NCBI RefSeq assembly: GCF_027706845.1
Contig: NZ_JAQGCZ010000003.1
Coordinates: 372,001 to 436,000 of the forward strand
Direction: 5' to 3'
DNA from: Mycolicibacterium sp. BiH015
Lineage (GTDB): Bacteria; Actinomycetota; Actinomycetes; Mycobacteriales; Mycobacteriaceae
Length of the DNA stretch: 64,000 nt
A program made the translations under genes and the position numbers. Position 1 is the first letter of the stretch; each line of letters opens with the position of its first letter. The notes beneath the pieces are model-generated. The model saw nothing but the letters and a program-made list of their open reading frames with translations. It did no database searches and was not told the DNA's origin. Below are positions 32,912-42,462 of this stretch, piece after piece.

Positions 32912-33922
32912 GTGACGAGCCCGCCGCCGTTCGACGAAAGTCAGCCCTACCCACCGGGTTACGGCGTGCAGTGGGCTTCTCCGGGAACCCCCGGTCACCC
33001 TCCGCGGCCGACGAACTCGCTGGCGATCGCCTCGCTGGTGTGCGCCTTCGTATTCGCACCGCTCGGCGTCGTGTTCGGCCACATGTCGCTGTCGCAGATC
33101 AAGAGGACCGGTGAGCAGGGCCGCGGGCTGGCCATCGCCGGACTGATCGTCGGCTACCTGATGATCGTCGCGGCGATCGTCGTCGTGGTGGTCAGCGTGG
33201 TCATGGTCCTGTTTCTCGCGCAGTCCCTCGACGAGTTCGACAATGCGCACCGCCGGCCACCCACCGAACTGACGCCGTCGACCGGGGTTCCGCTGCCGGT
33301 GTTCGATCCGCCTGCCACGCTGGGCTCCAACTGCCAGTATCCCGCGACCACGGAACCGGCGGACAAGCCGGTTGCGTCGCCGCAGACCGGACGGACGTCG
33401 ACCACGCCCGCGCTGATCCCTGCCGAGATCGTCACCAACCACGGCGGCATCGGCCTCGAACTCGACAACGCGCAATCCCCCTGCACGGTGCGCAATTTCA
33501 CAAGCTTGGCCGACCAGGGATTCTTCGACGACACCCGCTGCCACCGGCTCACCATCGAGACCGGGCTGCGGCTGCTCCAGTGCGGGGATCCGACCGGGAC
33601 CGGCACGGGCGGGCCCGGATACCGCTTCCCCAACGAATATCCGAGCAATCAGTACCGCCTCACCGACCCGGCGTTGAAGTCCGAGGTGGTGTATCCGCGT
33701 GGCACCCTCGCGATGGCGAACTCGGGCCTGGGCACCAACGGCAGCCAGTTCTTTTTGATCTACGACGACTCCATGCTTCCCCCGCAGTACACGGTGTTCG
33801 GCAGGATCGACGCGAAAGGGCTTGCGGCGCTGGAGAATATCGCCGACGCTGGCGTGGCGGGCGGCGGCCAGGACGGCGAACCGGCAGCCGAGGTGACCAT
33901 CGAATCGGTCACGGTCGGCTGA
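32912..33922 (+). CDS. DUF4190-cyclophilin fusion protein (tandem paralogue)
   Basis: 336 residues from GTG, 5 bp after the first cyclophilin. N-terminal Pro-rich leader (SPPPFDESQPYPPGYG), then NSLAIASLVCAFVFAPLGVVFGHMSLSQIKRTGEQGRGLAIAGLIVGYL, a DUF4190 two-helix module; a further hydrophobic stretch (MIVAAIVVVVVSVVMVLFLAQSL) belongs to its second helix. After a linker comes a cyclophilin domain closely similar to the upstream gene (LGSNCQYPATTEPADKP; NHGGIGLELDN; FDDTRCHRL; QCGDPTGTGTGGPGYRF; NGSQFFLIYDD). It looks like gene duplication followed by exchange of the membrane module. The second copy is not, to my knowledge, in M. tuberculosis. Confidence 0.88.
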   Translation: MTSPPPFDESQPYPPGYGVQWASPGTPGHPPRPTNSLAIASLVCAFVFAPLGVVFGHMSLSQIKRTGEQGRGLAIAGLIVGYLMIVAAIVVVVVSVVMVLFLAQSLDEFDNAHRRPPTELTPSTGVPLPVFDPPATLGSNCQYPATTEPADKPVASPQTGRTSTTPALIPAEIVTNHGGIGLELDNAQSPCTVRNFTSLADQGFFDDTRCHRLTIETGLRLLQCGDPTGTGTGGPGYRFPNEYPSNQYRLTDPALKSEVVYPRGTLAMANSGLGTNGSQFFLIYDDSMLPPQYTVFGRIDAKGLAALENIADAGVAGGGQDGEPAAEVTIESVTVG

Positions 33923-33934
33923 CATTCTTCGGCG

Positions 33935-33988
33935 AGCAGACACAAACTCGCACGAAATCGTCTCGGAACACGCAAGTTTGCGTCTGCT
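33935..33988. terminator. Long hairpin between convergent ppi and relA
   Basis: AGCAGACACAAACT (33935-33948) and AGTTTGCGTCTGCT (33975-33988) pair over 14 bp with one mismatch. It is in the 77-bp gap of convergent genes and probably ends both transcripts. I recall similar (G)CAGAC-CAAACT hairpins recurring between genes in mycobacteria, so it may be one copy of a dispersed element. Confidence 0.6.
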
Positions 33989-33999
33989 GGCGGAGGAAC

Positions 34000-36372
34000 T
34001 CAGGCCGCGGACGTGACGCGGTAGACGTCGTAGACGCCTTCCACGTTGCGCACCACGTTGAGGACGTGGCCGAGATGTTTGGGATCACCCATCTCGAACG
34101 TAAAGCGGCTGATCGCCACTCGGTCATTGGAGGTGGTGACCGATGCCGACAGGATGTTGACCTTCTCGTCGGCCAGCACCCGCGTGACATCGGAGAGCAA
34201 CCGGTGCCGGTCGAGCGCTTCCACCTGGATGGCCACCAGGAACACCGAGGACGGCGACGGCGCCCACTGAACCTCGATGATCCGTTCCGATTGTTGTTCC
34301 AGCGACGTGGCGTTCGTGCAGTCGGTGCGGTGCACGCTGACCCCGCCGCCGCGGGTGACGAAGCCCATGATGTTGTCACCGGGCACCGGCGTACAGCACT
34401 TCGCGAGTTTGGTCAGCACACCCGGCGCGCCCGGCACGGCCACGCCCACGTCGTCGCTGGTGCGCTGCCGGATCGGCATCGTCGCCGGCGTCGACCGCTC
34501 GGCGATCTCGTCGGCGGCCTCGTCGTCACCGCCGAGTTGGGCGACCAAACGCTGCACCACATGGCGGGCGGACACGTGCCCCTCGCCGACAGCGGTGTAG
34601 AGGGCCGACACGTCGGTGTAGCGCAGCTCGCGTGCCAGAGCCGACATCGTCTCGGCATTCATCAGGCGCTGCAACGGAAGTCCACCGCGGCGAACCTCGC
34701 GGGCGATCGCCTCCTTGCCCGTGTCGAGCGCCTCCTCCCGGCGCTCCTTGGCGAACCACTGCCGAATCTTGGCCTTCGCGCGAGGCGACACGACGAAGCT
34801 CTGCCAGTCCCGCGACGGGCCGGCGTTGGGCGCCTTCGACGTGAAAACCTCGACCACTTCCCCGTTTTCGAGCTTCCGCTCCAGCGCGACGAGGCGACCG
34901 TTGACGCGGGCGCCGATGCACCGGTGGCCCACCTCGGTGTGGACGGCGTAGGCGAAGTCGACCGGGGTCGAGCCGGTCGGCAAGGTGATGACGTCGCCTT
35001 TGGGGGTGAACACGAAGATCTCCTGCACCGCCAGGTCGTAGCGAAGCGACTCCAGGAACTCCCCCGGGTCGGCCGCCTCACGCTGCCAGTCGAGCAGCTG
35101 CCGCATCCAGGCCATGTCATCGATCTCGGTGGCAGTGCTGCTGGGAGGAACCCCGTTGCGGCCCTTGGCTTCTTTGTACCGCCAGTGCGCGGCGATGCCG
35201 TACTCGGCAGTCTTGTGCATGTCGATGGTGCGGATCTGCACTTCCAGCGGCTTGCCCTCCGGGCCGACGACCGTGGTGTGCAGCGACTGGTAGACCCCGA
35301 ACCGGGGCTGGGCGATGTAGTCCTTGAAGCGGCCGGCGATCGGCTGCCACAGCGAGTGCACCACCCCGACAGCGGCATAGCAGTCTCGAACCTCGTCGCA
35401 CAGGATCCGCACGCCGACCAGGTCGTGGATGTCGTCGAAATCGCGGCCTTTGACGATCATCTTCTGATAGATCGACCAGTAGTGCTTCGGTCGGCCTTCG
35501 ACAGTCGCGTTGATCTTCGACGCGTTGAGAGTGGCGGTGATCTCGGCGCGCACCTTGGCCAGGTACGTGTCGCGTGACGGTGCGCGGTCGGCGACCAGCC
35601 GGACGATCTCTTCGTACTTCTTGGGGTGCAGGATCGCGAACGACAGATCCTCGAGCTCCCACTTGACCGTCGCCATGCCGAGCCGATGCGCCAGCGGCGC
35701 AATGACTTCCAGCGTCTCACGCGCTTTGCGGGCCTGCTTTTCCGGCGGCAGGAAGCGCATGGTGCGCATGTTGTGCAGCCGGTCGGCCACCTTGATCACC
35801 AGCACGCGGGGATCCCGCGCCATCGCGATGATCATCTTGCGGATGGTCTCGCCCTCGGCGGCCGTCCCCAACGCGACCTTGTCGAGTTTGGTGACGCCGT
35901 CGACGAGATGTCCCACCTCGACGCCGAACTCCTGGGTAAGCGCCTCAAGCGTGTAGCCGGTGTCCTCGACGGTGTCGTGCAGCAACGCGGCGATCAGCGT
36001 CGTGGTGTCCATGCCGAGTTCGGCGAGGATGTTCGCGACGGCCAGCGGGTGGGTGATGTACGGGTCACCGGATTTGCGCATCTGGTCGGCGTGGCGCTGC
36101 TCGGCGACTTCGTAAGCCCGTTGCAGCAGTGTCAGGTCGGCCTTGGGGTAGATCTCGCGGTGCACCGCCACCAGCGGTTCGAGCACCGGGTTGATGGTGC
36201 TGCGCTGCGAGGTCATCCGGCGGGCCAGCCGCGCCCGCACCCGTCGCGATGCGCTGGTGGGTGCCGGCTTGACGATCTCCATCGGCTGGGTTTCCGGGCT
36301 GGAGACCGAGGGGGAAGGAGGTGACTGCACAGCCTGGTTCGCGATGGGATCCGTCCGAACCTTGTCGGCCAT
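34000..36372 (-). CDS. relA: Bifunctional (p)ppGpp synthetase/hydrolase
   Basis: 790 residues from the ATG at 36372 (GGAG 6 nt upstream); a GTG two codons earlier is less well placed. Order: HD hydrolase domain ([55 protein letters not shown]), synthetase domain ([58 protein letters not shown]), TGS domain ([32 protein letters not shown]), helical region, Cys-containing [27 protein letters not shown] and C-terminal ACT domain. Both active sites look complete. Governs the stringent response. Convergent with the cyclophilins; downstream of apt, 39 bp gap. Confidence 0.97.
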   Translation of the reverse strand: MADKVRTDPIANQAVQSPPSPSVSSPETQPMEIVKPAPTSASRRVRARLARRMTSQRSTINPVLEPLVAVHREIYPKADLTLLQRAYEVAEQRHADQMRKSGDPYITHPLAVANILAELGMDTTTLIAALLHDTVEDTGYTLEALTQEFGVEVGHLVDGVTKLDKVALGTAAEGETIRKMIIAMARDPRVLVIKVADRLHNMRTMRFLPPEKQARKARETLEVIAPLAHRLGMATVKWELEDLSFAILHPKKYEEIVRLVADRAPSRDTYLAKVRAEITATLNASKINATVEGRPKHYWSIYQKMIVKGRDFDDIHDLVGVRILCDEVRDCYAAVGVVHSLWQPIAGRFKDYIAQPRFGVYQSLHTTVVGPEGKPLEVQIRTIDMHKTAEYGIAAHWRYKEAKGRNGVPPSSTATEIDDMAWMRQLLDWQREAADPGEFLESLRYDLAVQEIFVFTPKGDVITLPTGSTPVDFAYAVHTEVGHRCIGARVNGRLVALERKLENGEVVEVFTSKAPNAGPSRDWQSFVVSPRAKAKIRQWFAKERREEALDTGKEAIAREVRRGGLPLQRLMNAETMSALARELRYTDVSALYTAVGEGHVSARHVVQRLVAQLGGDDEAADEIAERSTPATMPIRQRTSDDVGVAVPGAPGVLTKLAKCCTPVPGDNIMGFVTRGGGVSVHRTDCTNATSLEQQSERIIEVQWAPSPSSVFLVAIQVEALDRHRLLSDVTRVLADEKVNILSASVTTSNDRVAISRFTFEMGDPKHLGHVLNVVRNVEGVYDVYRVTSAA

Positions 36373-36411
36373 GTTCACCTCCAGGAGCAGTGCTCTTCGC
36401 AGGATATCCGC

Positions 36412-36945
36412 TCAGACGGTGTACAAGCTGGTGACCTCGAGAGGTTCCACCGCGGCCCGGCCCCCCAGTGCGGTCAGTTCCATCATCACCACCGCACCCG
36501 TCACTTCGGCGCCGGCCTTGGTCAGGAGCTGGTGGGTGGCGGCAAGCGTGCCACCGGTGGCGAGCACGTCGTCGATGACCACGACAGACCGGCCGGCGAG
36601 TTCGACGCCGTTGGCGGGCACTTCGAGGGTGGCCGACCCGTACTCGAGCGTGTAGGTCTCTCCGAGCACCGGTGGCGGCAGCTTGCCGCCCTTGCGGACG
36701 GCGAGCACACCGATGCCCAGTGTGACCGCGACCGCGCCGCCCAGCAGGAAGCCCCGCGCATCGACTCCGGCCACCAGGTCGGCGCCGCGCGCGCTGTCGG
36801 AGATCGCCTTGCTCACCGCCGCAAGCCCATGGGCGTCGGCGAGCACCGGTGTGAGGTCCTTGAACTGGACGCCCGGCTCGGGGAAATCGGGCACCTCACG
36901 CATCAGCGACCTGATGACCTCGGAGATGTCTTCGTCTCTGCTCAC
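36412..36945 (-). CDS. apt: Adenine phosphoribosyltransferase
   Basis: 177 residues from the GTG at 36945, which overlaps the stop of the upstream lipoprotein gene (GTGA). Type I PRTase: [53 protein letters not shown], and the PRPP-binding [20 protein letters not shown]. It converts adenine plus PRPP to AMP. Position between relA and the lipoprotein gene as in Rv2584c. The frame is open 45 codons further 5' inside the lipoprotein gene and is not translated. Confidence 0.95.
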   Translation of the reverse strand: MSRDEDISEVIRSLMREVPDFPEPGVQFKDLTPVLADAHGLAAVSKAISDSARGADLVAGVDARGFLLGGAVAVTLGIGVLAVRKGGKLPPPVLGETYTLEYGSATLEVPANGVELAGRSVVVIDDVLATGGTLAATHQLLTKAGAEVTGAVVMMELTALGGRAAVEPLEVTSLYTV

Positions 36946-38591
36946 TGACTCAGCTTCCAGCGGTCCATGTTCCATCCCGCTCCCCATCGCGTCGGGTTGC
37001 CACTCACCGCGAACATCCTCGTCGACGTGAGCAGTGTTCGCTGCTGACGGTACAGCGGCAAGGTCGGCATATCGCCCCAAAGGATGGGGCCCGCCTCACC
37101 GAGCAACCGCGCGATCTCCTTCGGGTCCGAGGTGACGGCGATCGTCGCGATGATCGCGTCGATGCGGTCGTTGCGGTAGCGGGGCAGATTGTTGCCGTTC
37201 GCGCTGTGCAAGGTGTAGGCGTCCATCGCCGACGAGCCCGACGATCCGCTGCCCGCCGCCCCGCCGGTGCTCGCGATCAGCACGTCGATCTGGTTGTCGC
37301 GCAGGGTAAGCGGACCGGTGTTCTCCCCCGCGACGTCCTCGACGGTGATGCCGGCGGGCGCGCAGGCCTTGGCGATCGTGCCCACGGTGGCGGCGAGTCG
37401 GGCGTTGGGTGTCTGATAGCCGATCCGCACCCTCAGCGGCTGCCCGCCCAGCGCCGCGCGGGCGGCCTCGGGATTGCCGACGGCGAACTCGTTGACCTGC
37501 GGGGTGGCTTCGGCGGCGGTGTACGCGTCCTCGGTGGCCGCATTCAGGCGGGTGTTTGCCACCGGAACCTCGGCGTTGCGCGCGATGACGTCGCGCGGGG
37601 TGCACAGTGCCAGCGCCCTACGGGCCGGCACCGCGGCCAGGGGCCCCTGCGGAGCAAAGATCAGCTGCTCGATACCTGCCGACGGCGAATCGGTGCGTAC
37701 GTAGTCATCAGGCAGATTGAGGGTGCCCGACGAGCCGGCCGCGATGTCGACGACGTCATAGGCGCCCTCGTTGACGCGATCCTGCAGGTCGGGTCGGCGC
37801 GGCCACACGGTGATCTGGGGGGTCACCGGCTTGGCACCCCACCATTTGTCGTTGGCCACCAGCACGACTGCGCCGTCGTCGGTGACCGAGTCCAGCTTGT
37901 AGGGGCCCGACGACGGGAACTTCTTCAGATCGAGATCCGGTGTCAGGTTCCACGTGCTGTTCCACACCTGCGCGATCCGTTCAACGGCCGGACCGTCGTT
38001 GTTGAGGAGCGCCGTGGTCACCGCGCCGTCACCGAGACCGAGGACGTCGGCGATGACGTGCGCCGGCATCATCGACGTCGCGGTGAAGAGTTGGCCGAAA
38101 TCGGTGAAGCCGCGTTCTGGGGCGAACGACACTCTCGCCTTCTTCTGCCCCGGCGCGCAGTCGATGGTCGCGATATCGGAGTAGCCGGCGCGGCTCGCGG
38201 CGTCGAACCTCGGGAACCGCCCGGACTGCGATGCCCAGGCCAGCACCATGTCGTCACAGGTGATCGGCTTGCCGTCGGAGTACACGGCGTTCGGCTTGAT
38301 CTCGTAGTCGAGGATCAGCGGCGAACGCCCGACGACCGAGACGGTCCCGAAGTCGTGATCGCCCACGATCTGACCGTCGGGTCCGTGGTAGTTGAATCCG
38401 GTCAGGACGCGGGCGAACGCCTGCGGGCCCCCCGACGCGGCACCGGCGACCGTGTTGGTGTTGTAACTGATCAGCGTGCCGTCGACGGCGTAGTCGACAG
38501 AGTCGGCGGTTTCCTCAGAGCACGCGGTCAGACCGAGTCCGCCCATCAGGGCGAGCACCGCCACGAAGGCGATCGCGCGACGGCCGGCCAT
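36942..38591 (-). CDS. ABC transporter family 5 substrate-binding lipoprotein (Rv2585c-like)
   Basis: 549 residues from ATG. Lipoprotein signal with lipobox LTAC (Cys about residue 24: [15 protein letters not shown]). Family 5 (peptide/nickel type, DppA/OppA-like) binding fold: [61 protein letters not shown], and a C-terminal [16 protein letters not shown]. No permease or ATPase gene lies next to it; it sits between secF and apt as Rv2585c does. The ligand is unknown and it may serve a transporter encoded elsewhere. Confidence 0.9.
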   Translation of the reverse strand: MAGRRAIAFVAVLALMGGLGLTACSEETADSVDYAVDGTLISYNTNTVAGAASGGPQAFARVLTGFNYHGPDGQIVGDHDFGTVSVVGRSPLILDYEIKPNAVYSDGKPITCDDMVLAWASQSGRFPRFDAASRAGYSDIATIDCAPGQKKARVSFAPERGFTDFGQLFTATSMMPAHVIADVLGLGDGAVTTALLNNDGPAVERIAQVWNSTWNLTPDLDLKKFPSSGPYKLDSVTDDGAVVLVANDKWWGAKPVTPQITVWPRRPDLQDRVNEGAYDVVDIAAGSSGTLNLPDDYVRTDSPSAGIEQLIFAPQGPLAAVPARRALALCTPRDVIARNAEVPVANTRLNAATEDAYTAAEATPQVNEFAVGNPEAARAALGGQPLRVRIGYQTPNARLAATVGTIAKACAPAGITVEDVAGENTGPLTLRDNQIDVLIASTGGAAGSGSSGSSAMDAYTLHSANGNNLPRYRNDRIDAIIATIAVTSDPKEIARLLGEAGPILWGDMPTLPLYRQQRTLLTSTRMFAVSGNPTRWGAGWNMDRWKLSQ

Positions 38592-38597
38592 GGGCCG

Positions 38598-39857
38598 CTA
38601 CCGATTCCGCGGGGTGCGCTTACCCGATGGTCGCCCGGTCCTGCTCGAGGTGGGCCGCACGGGACGAACGCCGGGCTGGGGCTTGTCCGGCGCCGGCTGC
38701 GGCGAAGCTGCCACGGTGGCGGGCTCGGCGTCTCCGTCGGCCGGCGCGTCGGCGTCGATTCCCGTGGTGGCCCTGGCCGCCGCGGTCTGGCGCCGATTGA
38801 GCACCCTTCGGGTGTGCTTGCGGACCACGTCGGTGCGTTCGCGCAGGCTGACCAGCAGCGGTGTGGCGAAGAAGATCGATGAGTAGGTGCCCACGATGAC
38901 ACCGACCAGCTGCACCAGCGCCAGGTCCATCAGCGTGCCGACTCCGAGGAGCCACACGGCGATCACCATCAGCGCGAGGATGGGCAGCACCGATATCAGG
39001 CTCGTGTTGATCGATCGCATGAACGTCTGGTTCACGGCGAGGTTGGCCTGCTCGGCGAACGTCCTTCGCGTGCTGTGCTCGAATCCGTCGGTGTTTTCCT
39101 CGACCTTGTCGAAGACGATGACGGTGTCGTAGAGGGAGAAGCCGAGGATCGTCAACAGGCCGATCACGGTGGCCGGGGTGACCTCGAAGCCGACGAGCGC
39201 GTACACACCCGCGGTGACGAGCAGGTCGAAGCCCAGAGTCGCCAGGGCCGCGATCGCCATGTACCGCTCGTAGCGGATGGTGATGTAGATGGCGGCCAAT
39301 ACCAGGAAGACCACCAGAGCGATGAGGGCCTTCTGGGTGATCTGGCCGCCCCATGTCTCAGACACCGCAGAGTCGCTGACGGCCTGCTCACTCGGCTGCC
39401 CGTCGGATCCGACGGGCTGGAACGCATCGAAGAGCGCTGTGCGCAGCTTGATCATCTCGTCGTTGCTGAGCGTCTCGGCCCGGATCTGGAAGGTGGCGTC
39501 GTTGCCGCTGCCGACGACCACCACCGAGTCAGGCGCCCGCCCGATCGTGTCGCTGAAGACCGTCTCGACCTGCTGGGTGGTGGTCTGCCCATCTCCGCGC
39601 GGGAACGAGACCTTGGTGCCGCCCTCGAAGTCGATGCCGAAGGTGAAGCCCCGAATGACCATCGCTGCGATGGCGATCGCAACGATGATGCCGCTGATCG
39701 CGTACCAGAGCTTGCGCTTTCCCATCACCTCGAAGGCGCCGGTACCGGTGTAGAGGCGGACGAAGAAGCCGTGCTTGGACGCCTCGGCCGCGCTCGATTC
39801 CAGGTCCGGGGCTTCCTGAGCGGTCGATTCTTCGTCGATGCGGTTCTTGGTGGCCAT
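38598..39857 (-). CDS. secF: Protein translocase subunit SecF
   Basis: 419 residues from ATG, 3 bp after secD. Helix 1 (LWYAISGIIVAIAIAAMVIRGFTFGIDFEGGTKVSF), periplasmic P4 domain, then helices 2-6 with VFLVLAAIYITIRYERYMAIAALATLGFDLLVTAGVYALVGFEVTPATVIGLLTILGFSLYDTVIVFDKVEEN, the SecD/SecF RND-type core, and NQTFMRSINTSL. The C-terminus is a long Ala/Pro/Arg-rich cytoplasmic tail (about 90 residues). With SecD and YajC it uses the proton gradient to pull preproteins through SecYEG. Confidence 0.97.
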   Translation of the reverse strand: MATKNRIDEESTAQEAPDLESSAAEASKHGFFVRLYTGTGAFEVMGKRKLWYAISGIIVAIAIAAMVIRGFTFGIDFEGGTKVSFPRGDGQTTTQQVETVFSDTIGRAPDSVVVVGSGNDATFQIRAETLSNDEMIKLRTALFDAFQPVGSDGQPSEQAVSDSAVSETWGGQITQKALIALVVFLVLAAIYITIRYERYMAIAALATLGFDLLVTAGVYALVGFEVTPATVIGLLTILGFSLYDTVIVFDKVEENTDGFEHSTRRTFAEQANLAVNQTFMRSINTSLISVLPILALMVIAVWLLGVGTLMDLALVQLVGVIVGTYSSIFFATPLLVSLRERTDVVRKHTRRVLNRRQTAAARATTGIDADAPADGDAEPATVAASPQPAPDKPQPGVRPVRPTSSRTGRPSGKRTPRNR

Positions 39858-39860
39858 CGT

Positions 39861-41660
39861 CTATCCCCGTCCCGCCGCGTTCGCGGCAGCTCGGCGTTCG
39901 CGTGCGATCTGCTGGACGGCGCCCAATCCGTTGAGGGACGGCTTGGCCCACGTCGGCGACTTCGACGCCATGAAGACCAGCGGCCACGTCACCAGGAACA
40001 CGATGACGACGTCGAGGATGGTCGTCAGTCCAAGCGTGAACGCGAAGCCCTTCACCTGCCCCACGGCAAGGAAGTACAGCACGGCAGCGGCCAAAAACGT
40101 CACGGCATTGCCGGACAGGATCGTCTTGCGGGCCCTCGCCCAGCCTCGCGGCACGGCGGAGCGGAACGAACGTCCCTCACGGATCTCGTCCTTGATTCGT
40201 TCGAAGAACACCACGAACGAGTCCGCCGTCATGCCGATACCGATGATCAAGCCGGCGATTCCGGCGAGGTCCAGCGTGTAGTTGATGTACCTGCCGAGCA
40301 GCACGAGGATCGCGAAGACCATCGCACCCGAGGCCACCAGGGACAGTGCGATCAGCATGCCGAGCGCCCGGTAGTAGAGCAGCGAGTACAACAGCACGGC
40401 GGCCAGCCCGACCGCACCGGCGATCAGACCCGCCCGCAGCGACGACAGGCCCAGCGTCGCGGAAACGGTTTCGGCCTCGTTCGAGTCGAACGACAGCGGC
40501 AGCGACCCGTACTTGAGCACGTTGGCCAGCTCACGCGCCGTGTCCTGGGTGAACTGCCCGGTGATCTGGGTGTTTCCGCCCGGAATCGGCTCGTTGATCA
40601 CCGGCGCGCTGACGACCTTCGAGTCCAGGACGAATGCCGTCTGGGTACCGACGTTGGCGGCGGTGAAATCCGCCCATGTCTTGGCGCCCTGGTCTTTGAA
40701 CGACAGATCGACGACGTACTCGCCGGCCTGCTGGTTCAGCCCAGAGGAGGCGTTCTCGATTTCCTCACCGTTGATGATCGACTTGTCCAGCAGGTAGACC
40801 TCGTTGCCGTCCTGCGAACACGTGATCAGCGGCAGGTTGGGGTCGTCGTTGCCGGCGAGAACGTCTTCCTCACCGCAGCGGGTGGCCTGGAACTGCAGGG
40901 CAAGGATCTGGATGGCCTGCTCGCTGCTCTGGCGCAGCTGCTTCTCGTCTTGGATCTGTTCCGCGATCGGCCTGTCGCCGCGGTCGCCGGGCAGTGGTGG
41001 AGGGGCACCCGGTCCCGCAGGTGGAGTCTGCTGCTGGCCAGGGGCCGGCGCGGGCGGCGTGGGCTCAGGAGAAGGAGCGGGCTGCTGCGGGAAGGGGCGC
41101 GGCTGCGGTGCGGGCTCAGGTGCAGCAGGTGCGCCGGGCTCGGGCGCACCGGGTGCGGCGCCACCGGGCGGCATTCCGGGGACGGCGCCCGGCGGCATAC
41201 CGGGAATCGCACCGGGAGGCATACCGGGGATGGCGCCGGGTGGGACGCCCTCCGGCCCGGCTTCCGGAGGTGGCTGTTCGCCCGCCGGGATCACGTGGAT
41301 CACGGGGCGGATGTACAGGCGCGCCGTCTGGCCGAGGCTGCGGGCCTCGCTCGTGTCGTCGCCGGGAACGGTGATCACCAGGTTGTTGCCGTCGATGATG
41401 ACCTCGGAGCCCGATACGCCGAGGCCGTCGACGCGGGCGCTGATGATCTCCTGGGCCTGGATCAGCGATTCGCGCGAAGGCTCGGAACCGTCGGGCGTGC
41501 GGGCGGTCAGGGTGACGCGGGTGCCGCCCTGCAGGTCGATGCCCAGTTTGGGGTCGGGCTTCTTGTCCCCGGTCAAGAACACCAGCAGATATGCGCCGAT
41601 GAGCAGTACCAGGAACAGCGCCAGGTAGCGGGCAGGGTGAACCGTCGAAGACGATGCCAC
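39861..41660 (-). CDS. secD: Protein translocase subunit SecD
   Basis: 599 residues from GTG. Helix 1 ([20 protein letters not shown]), [15 protein letters not shown], then the periplasmic P1 domain, interrupted at residues 127-229 by a Pro/Gly/Ala-rich low-complexity insert. The C-terminal membrane core has [42 protein letters not shown] and [33 protein letters not shown], with the conserved Asp/Arg of proton coupling. Works with SecF (3-bp gap) and YajC (64 bp upstream). Length is typical of mycobacterial SecD, which carry the insert. Confidence 0.97.
   Translation of the reverse strand: MASSSTVHPARYLALFLVLLIGAYLLVFLTGDKKPDPKLGIDLQGGTRVTLTARTPDGSEPSRESLIQAQEIISARVDGLGVSGSEVIIDGNNLVITVPGDDTSEARSLGQTARLYIRPVIHVIPAGEQPPPEAGPEGVPPGAIPGMPPGAIPGMPPGAVPGMPPGGAAPGAPEPGAPAAPEPAPQPRPFPQQPAPSPEPTPPAPAPGQQQTPPAGPGAPPPLPGDRGDRPIAEQIQDEKQLRQSSEQAIQILALQFQATRCGEEDVLAGNDDPNLPLITCSQDGNEVYLLDKSIINGEEIENASSGLNQQAGEYVVDLSFKDQGAKTWADFTAANVGTQTAFVLDSKVVSAPVINEPIPGGNTQITGQFTQDTARELANVLKYGSLPLSFDSNEAETVSATLGLSSLRAGLIAGAVGLAAVLLYSLLYYRALGMLIALSLVASGAMVFAILVLLGRYINYTLDLAGIAGLIIGIGMTADSFVVFFERIKDEIREGRSFRSAVPRGWARARKTILSGNAVTFLAAAVLYFLAVGQVKGFAFTLGLTTILDVVIVFLVTWPLVFMASKSPTWAKPSLNGLGAVQQIARERRAAANAAGRG
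40974..41282 (-). repeat. Pro/Gly/Ala-rich insert coding region in secD with 24-bp repeats
   Basis: Encodes SecD residues 127-229. Within it [16 protein letters not shown] and PPGAVPGM repeat in tandem (three copies of an 8-residue unit, 24 bp each, about 41163-41243), followed by PAPEPAP-type sequence. It could vary in copy number between strains and would lie on the outer face of the membrane. Confidence 0.85.
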
Positions 41661-41724
41661 GTGTCAGGGTCTCCTCGAGATCAGGTCGTCAGCACCGCAA
41701 AGAGTACGTGCTGCTGCTGAGATC

Positions 41725-42069
41725 TCAGCCGTCAGTCTTCTCGTTCGGGCTCTTGGTGAGCTCGACGCCCGACGATTCGACGTCGGCATCGAGCTCGTCG
41801 TCGTCATCCACGTCGTCGACGATGCGGTCGCGTACCGCGAGCTTCATCCAGGTGGTGACCACGCCCGGGGCGATCTCCAAGTCGATGTAGTCGTCACCGA
41901 TGCCTTTGATCGTGCCCTGCAGACCCGACGTGGTGTGGATGCGGTCGCCGACCTCGAGTGAGTTGTGCAGATCGATGGTGGCCTGCATCGCCTTCTTCTG
42001 GCGCCGCGAGGCGAAGAACATGAATGCGCCCATGATGATGAGCAGGGGCAAAAATACGACCAGATCCAT
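41725..42069 (-). CDS. yajC: Preprotein translocase subunit YajC
   Basis: 114 residues from ATG. Single N-terminal membrane helix (LVVFLPLLIIMGAFMFFASRRQKK), then the YajC domain MQATIDLHNSLEVGDRIHTTSGLQGTIKGIGDDYIDLEIAPGVVTTWMKLAVRDRI and an acidic C-terminal tail (DDVDDDDELDADVES). Accessory of the SecDF complex. First gene of the yajC-secD-secF-lipoprotein-apt-relA run on the minus strand. Confidence 0.96.
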   Translation of the reverse strand: MDLVVFLPLLIIMGAFMFFASRRQKKAMQATIDLHNSLEVGDRIHTTSGLQGTIKGIGDDYIDLEIAPGVVTTWMKLAVRDRIVDDVDDDDELDADVESSGVELTKSPNEKTDG

Positions 42070-42133
42070 GGCGGCAGTGTCTTTCTAGTTCTCTACGAAT
42101 CTTCGAGTTTCGTGTGACTTATTCGGTGTCGTG

Positions 42134-42159
42134 ACAGTGTCCGGGGCTCCCGGACCTGT
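42134..42159. promoter_or_regulatory. Strong hairpin upstream of yajC
   Basis: ACAG-t-GTCCGGG (42134-42145), loop GCT, CCCGGAC-CTGT (42149-42159), with one bulged base. It lies 65-90 bp before the yajC start in the 393-bp gap shared with gabT. Could be a leader structure of yajC or a short operator; nothing else identifies it. Confidence 0.45.
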
Positions 42160-42310
42160 GTTCGCGCGGGCCCGTCGTGAGGGACTCAGTGGTCCAGTGT
42201 GCCATCAGCGGCGTTTCCGTCCGTGGCCCCCGGTCGGCTGAGGAGATCGCACAATATGGCGGGACACCCCATCGCGTCCGAGGGTTCCGAACCCGGCCGG
42301 TGACACCGCC

Positions 42311-42341
42311 ACGGAATTCGTTGGCAATTCCGTCCTATACT
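42311..42341 (+). promoter_or_regulatory. Palindromic operator next to a TATACT -10 upstream of gabT
   Basis: ACGGAATT-CGTTGGC-AATTCCGT (42311-42333), perfect 8-bp arms with a 7-bp spacer, followed 2 bp later by TATACT (42336-42341), a good -10 hexamer. A repressor bound here would cover the -35 region. The gabT start is at 42463, so the leader would be about 115 nt. The regulator is not encoded next to it. Confidence 0.6.
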
Positions 42342-42462
42342 GCTGATTCCGCCACGTAGTGGCCCGGTTCTCGACGGATCGGTGCTCGGTGCGACTAGGC
42401 TCGGACCGCACGCGCGATCGTCGATTCTTCCGTTCTCGTCGGCTCCTCGAAGGAGGTTTCCT

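Noticed and set aside
39075..41720. 881-codon open frame on the plus strand
   Set aside because: It lies entirely antisense to secF and secD, both certain; composition (Arg/Asp/Val-rich) is that of a high-G+C shadow frame.
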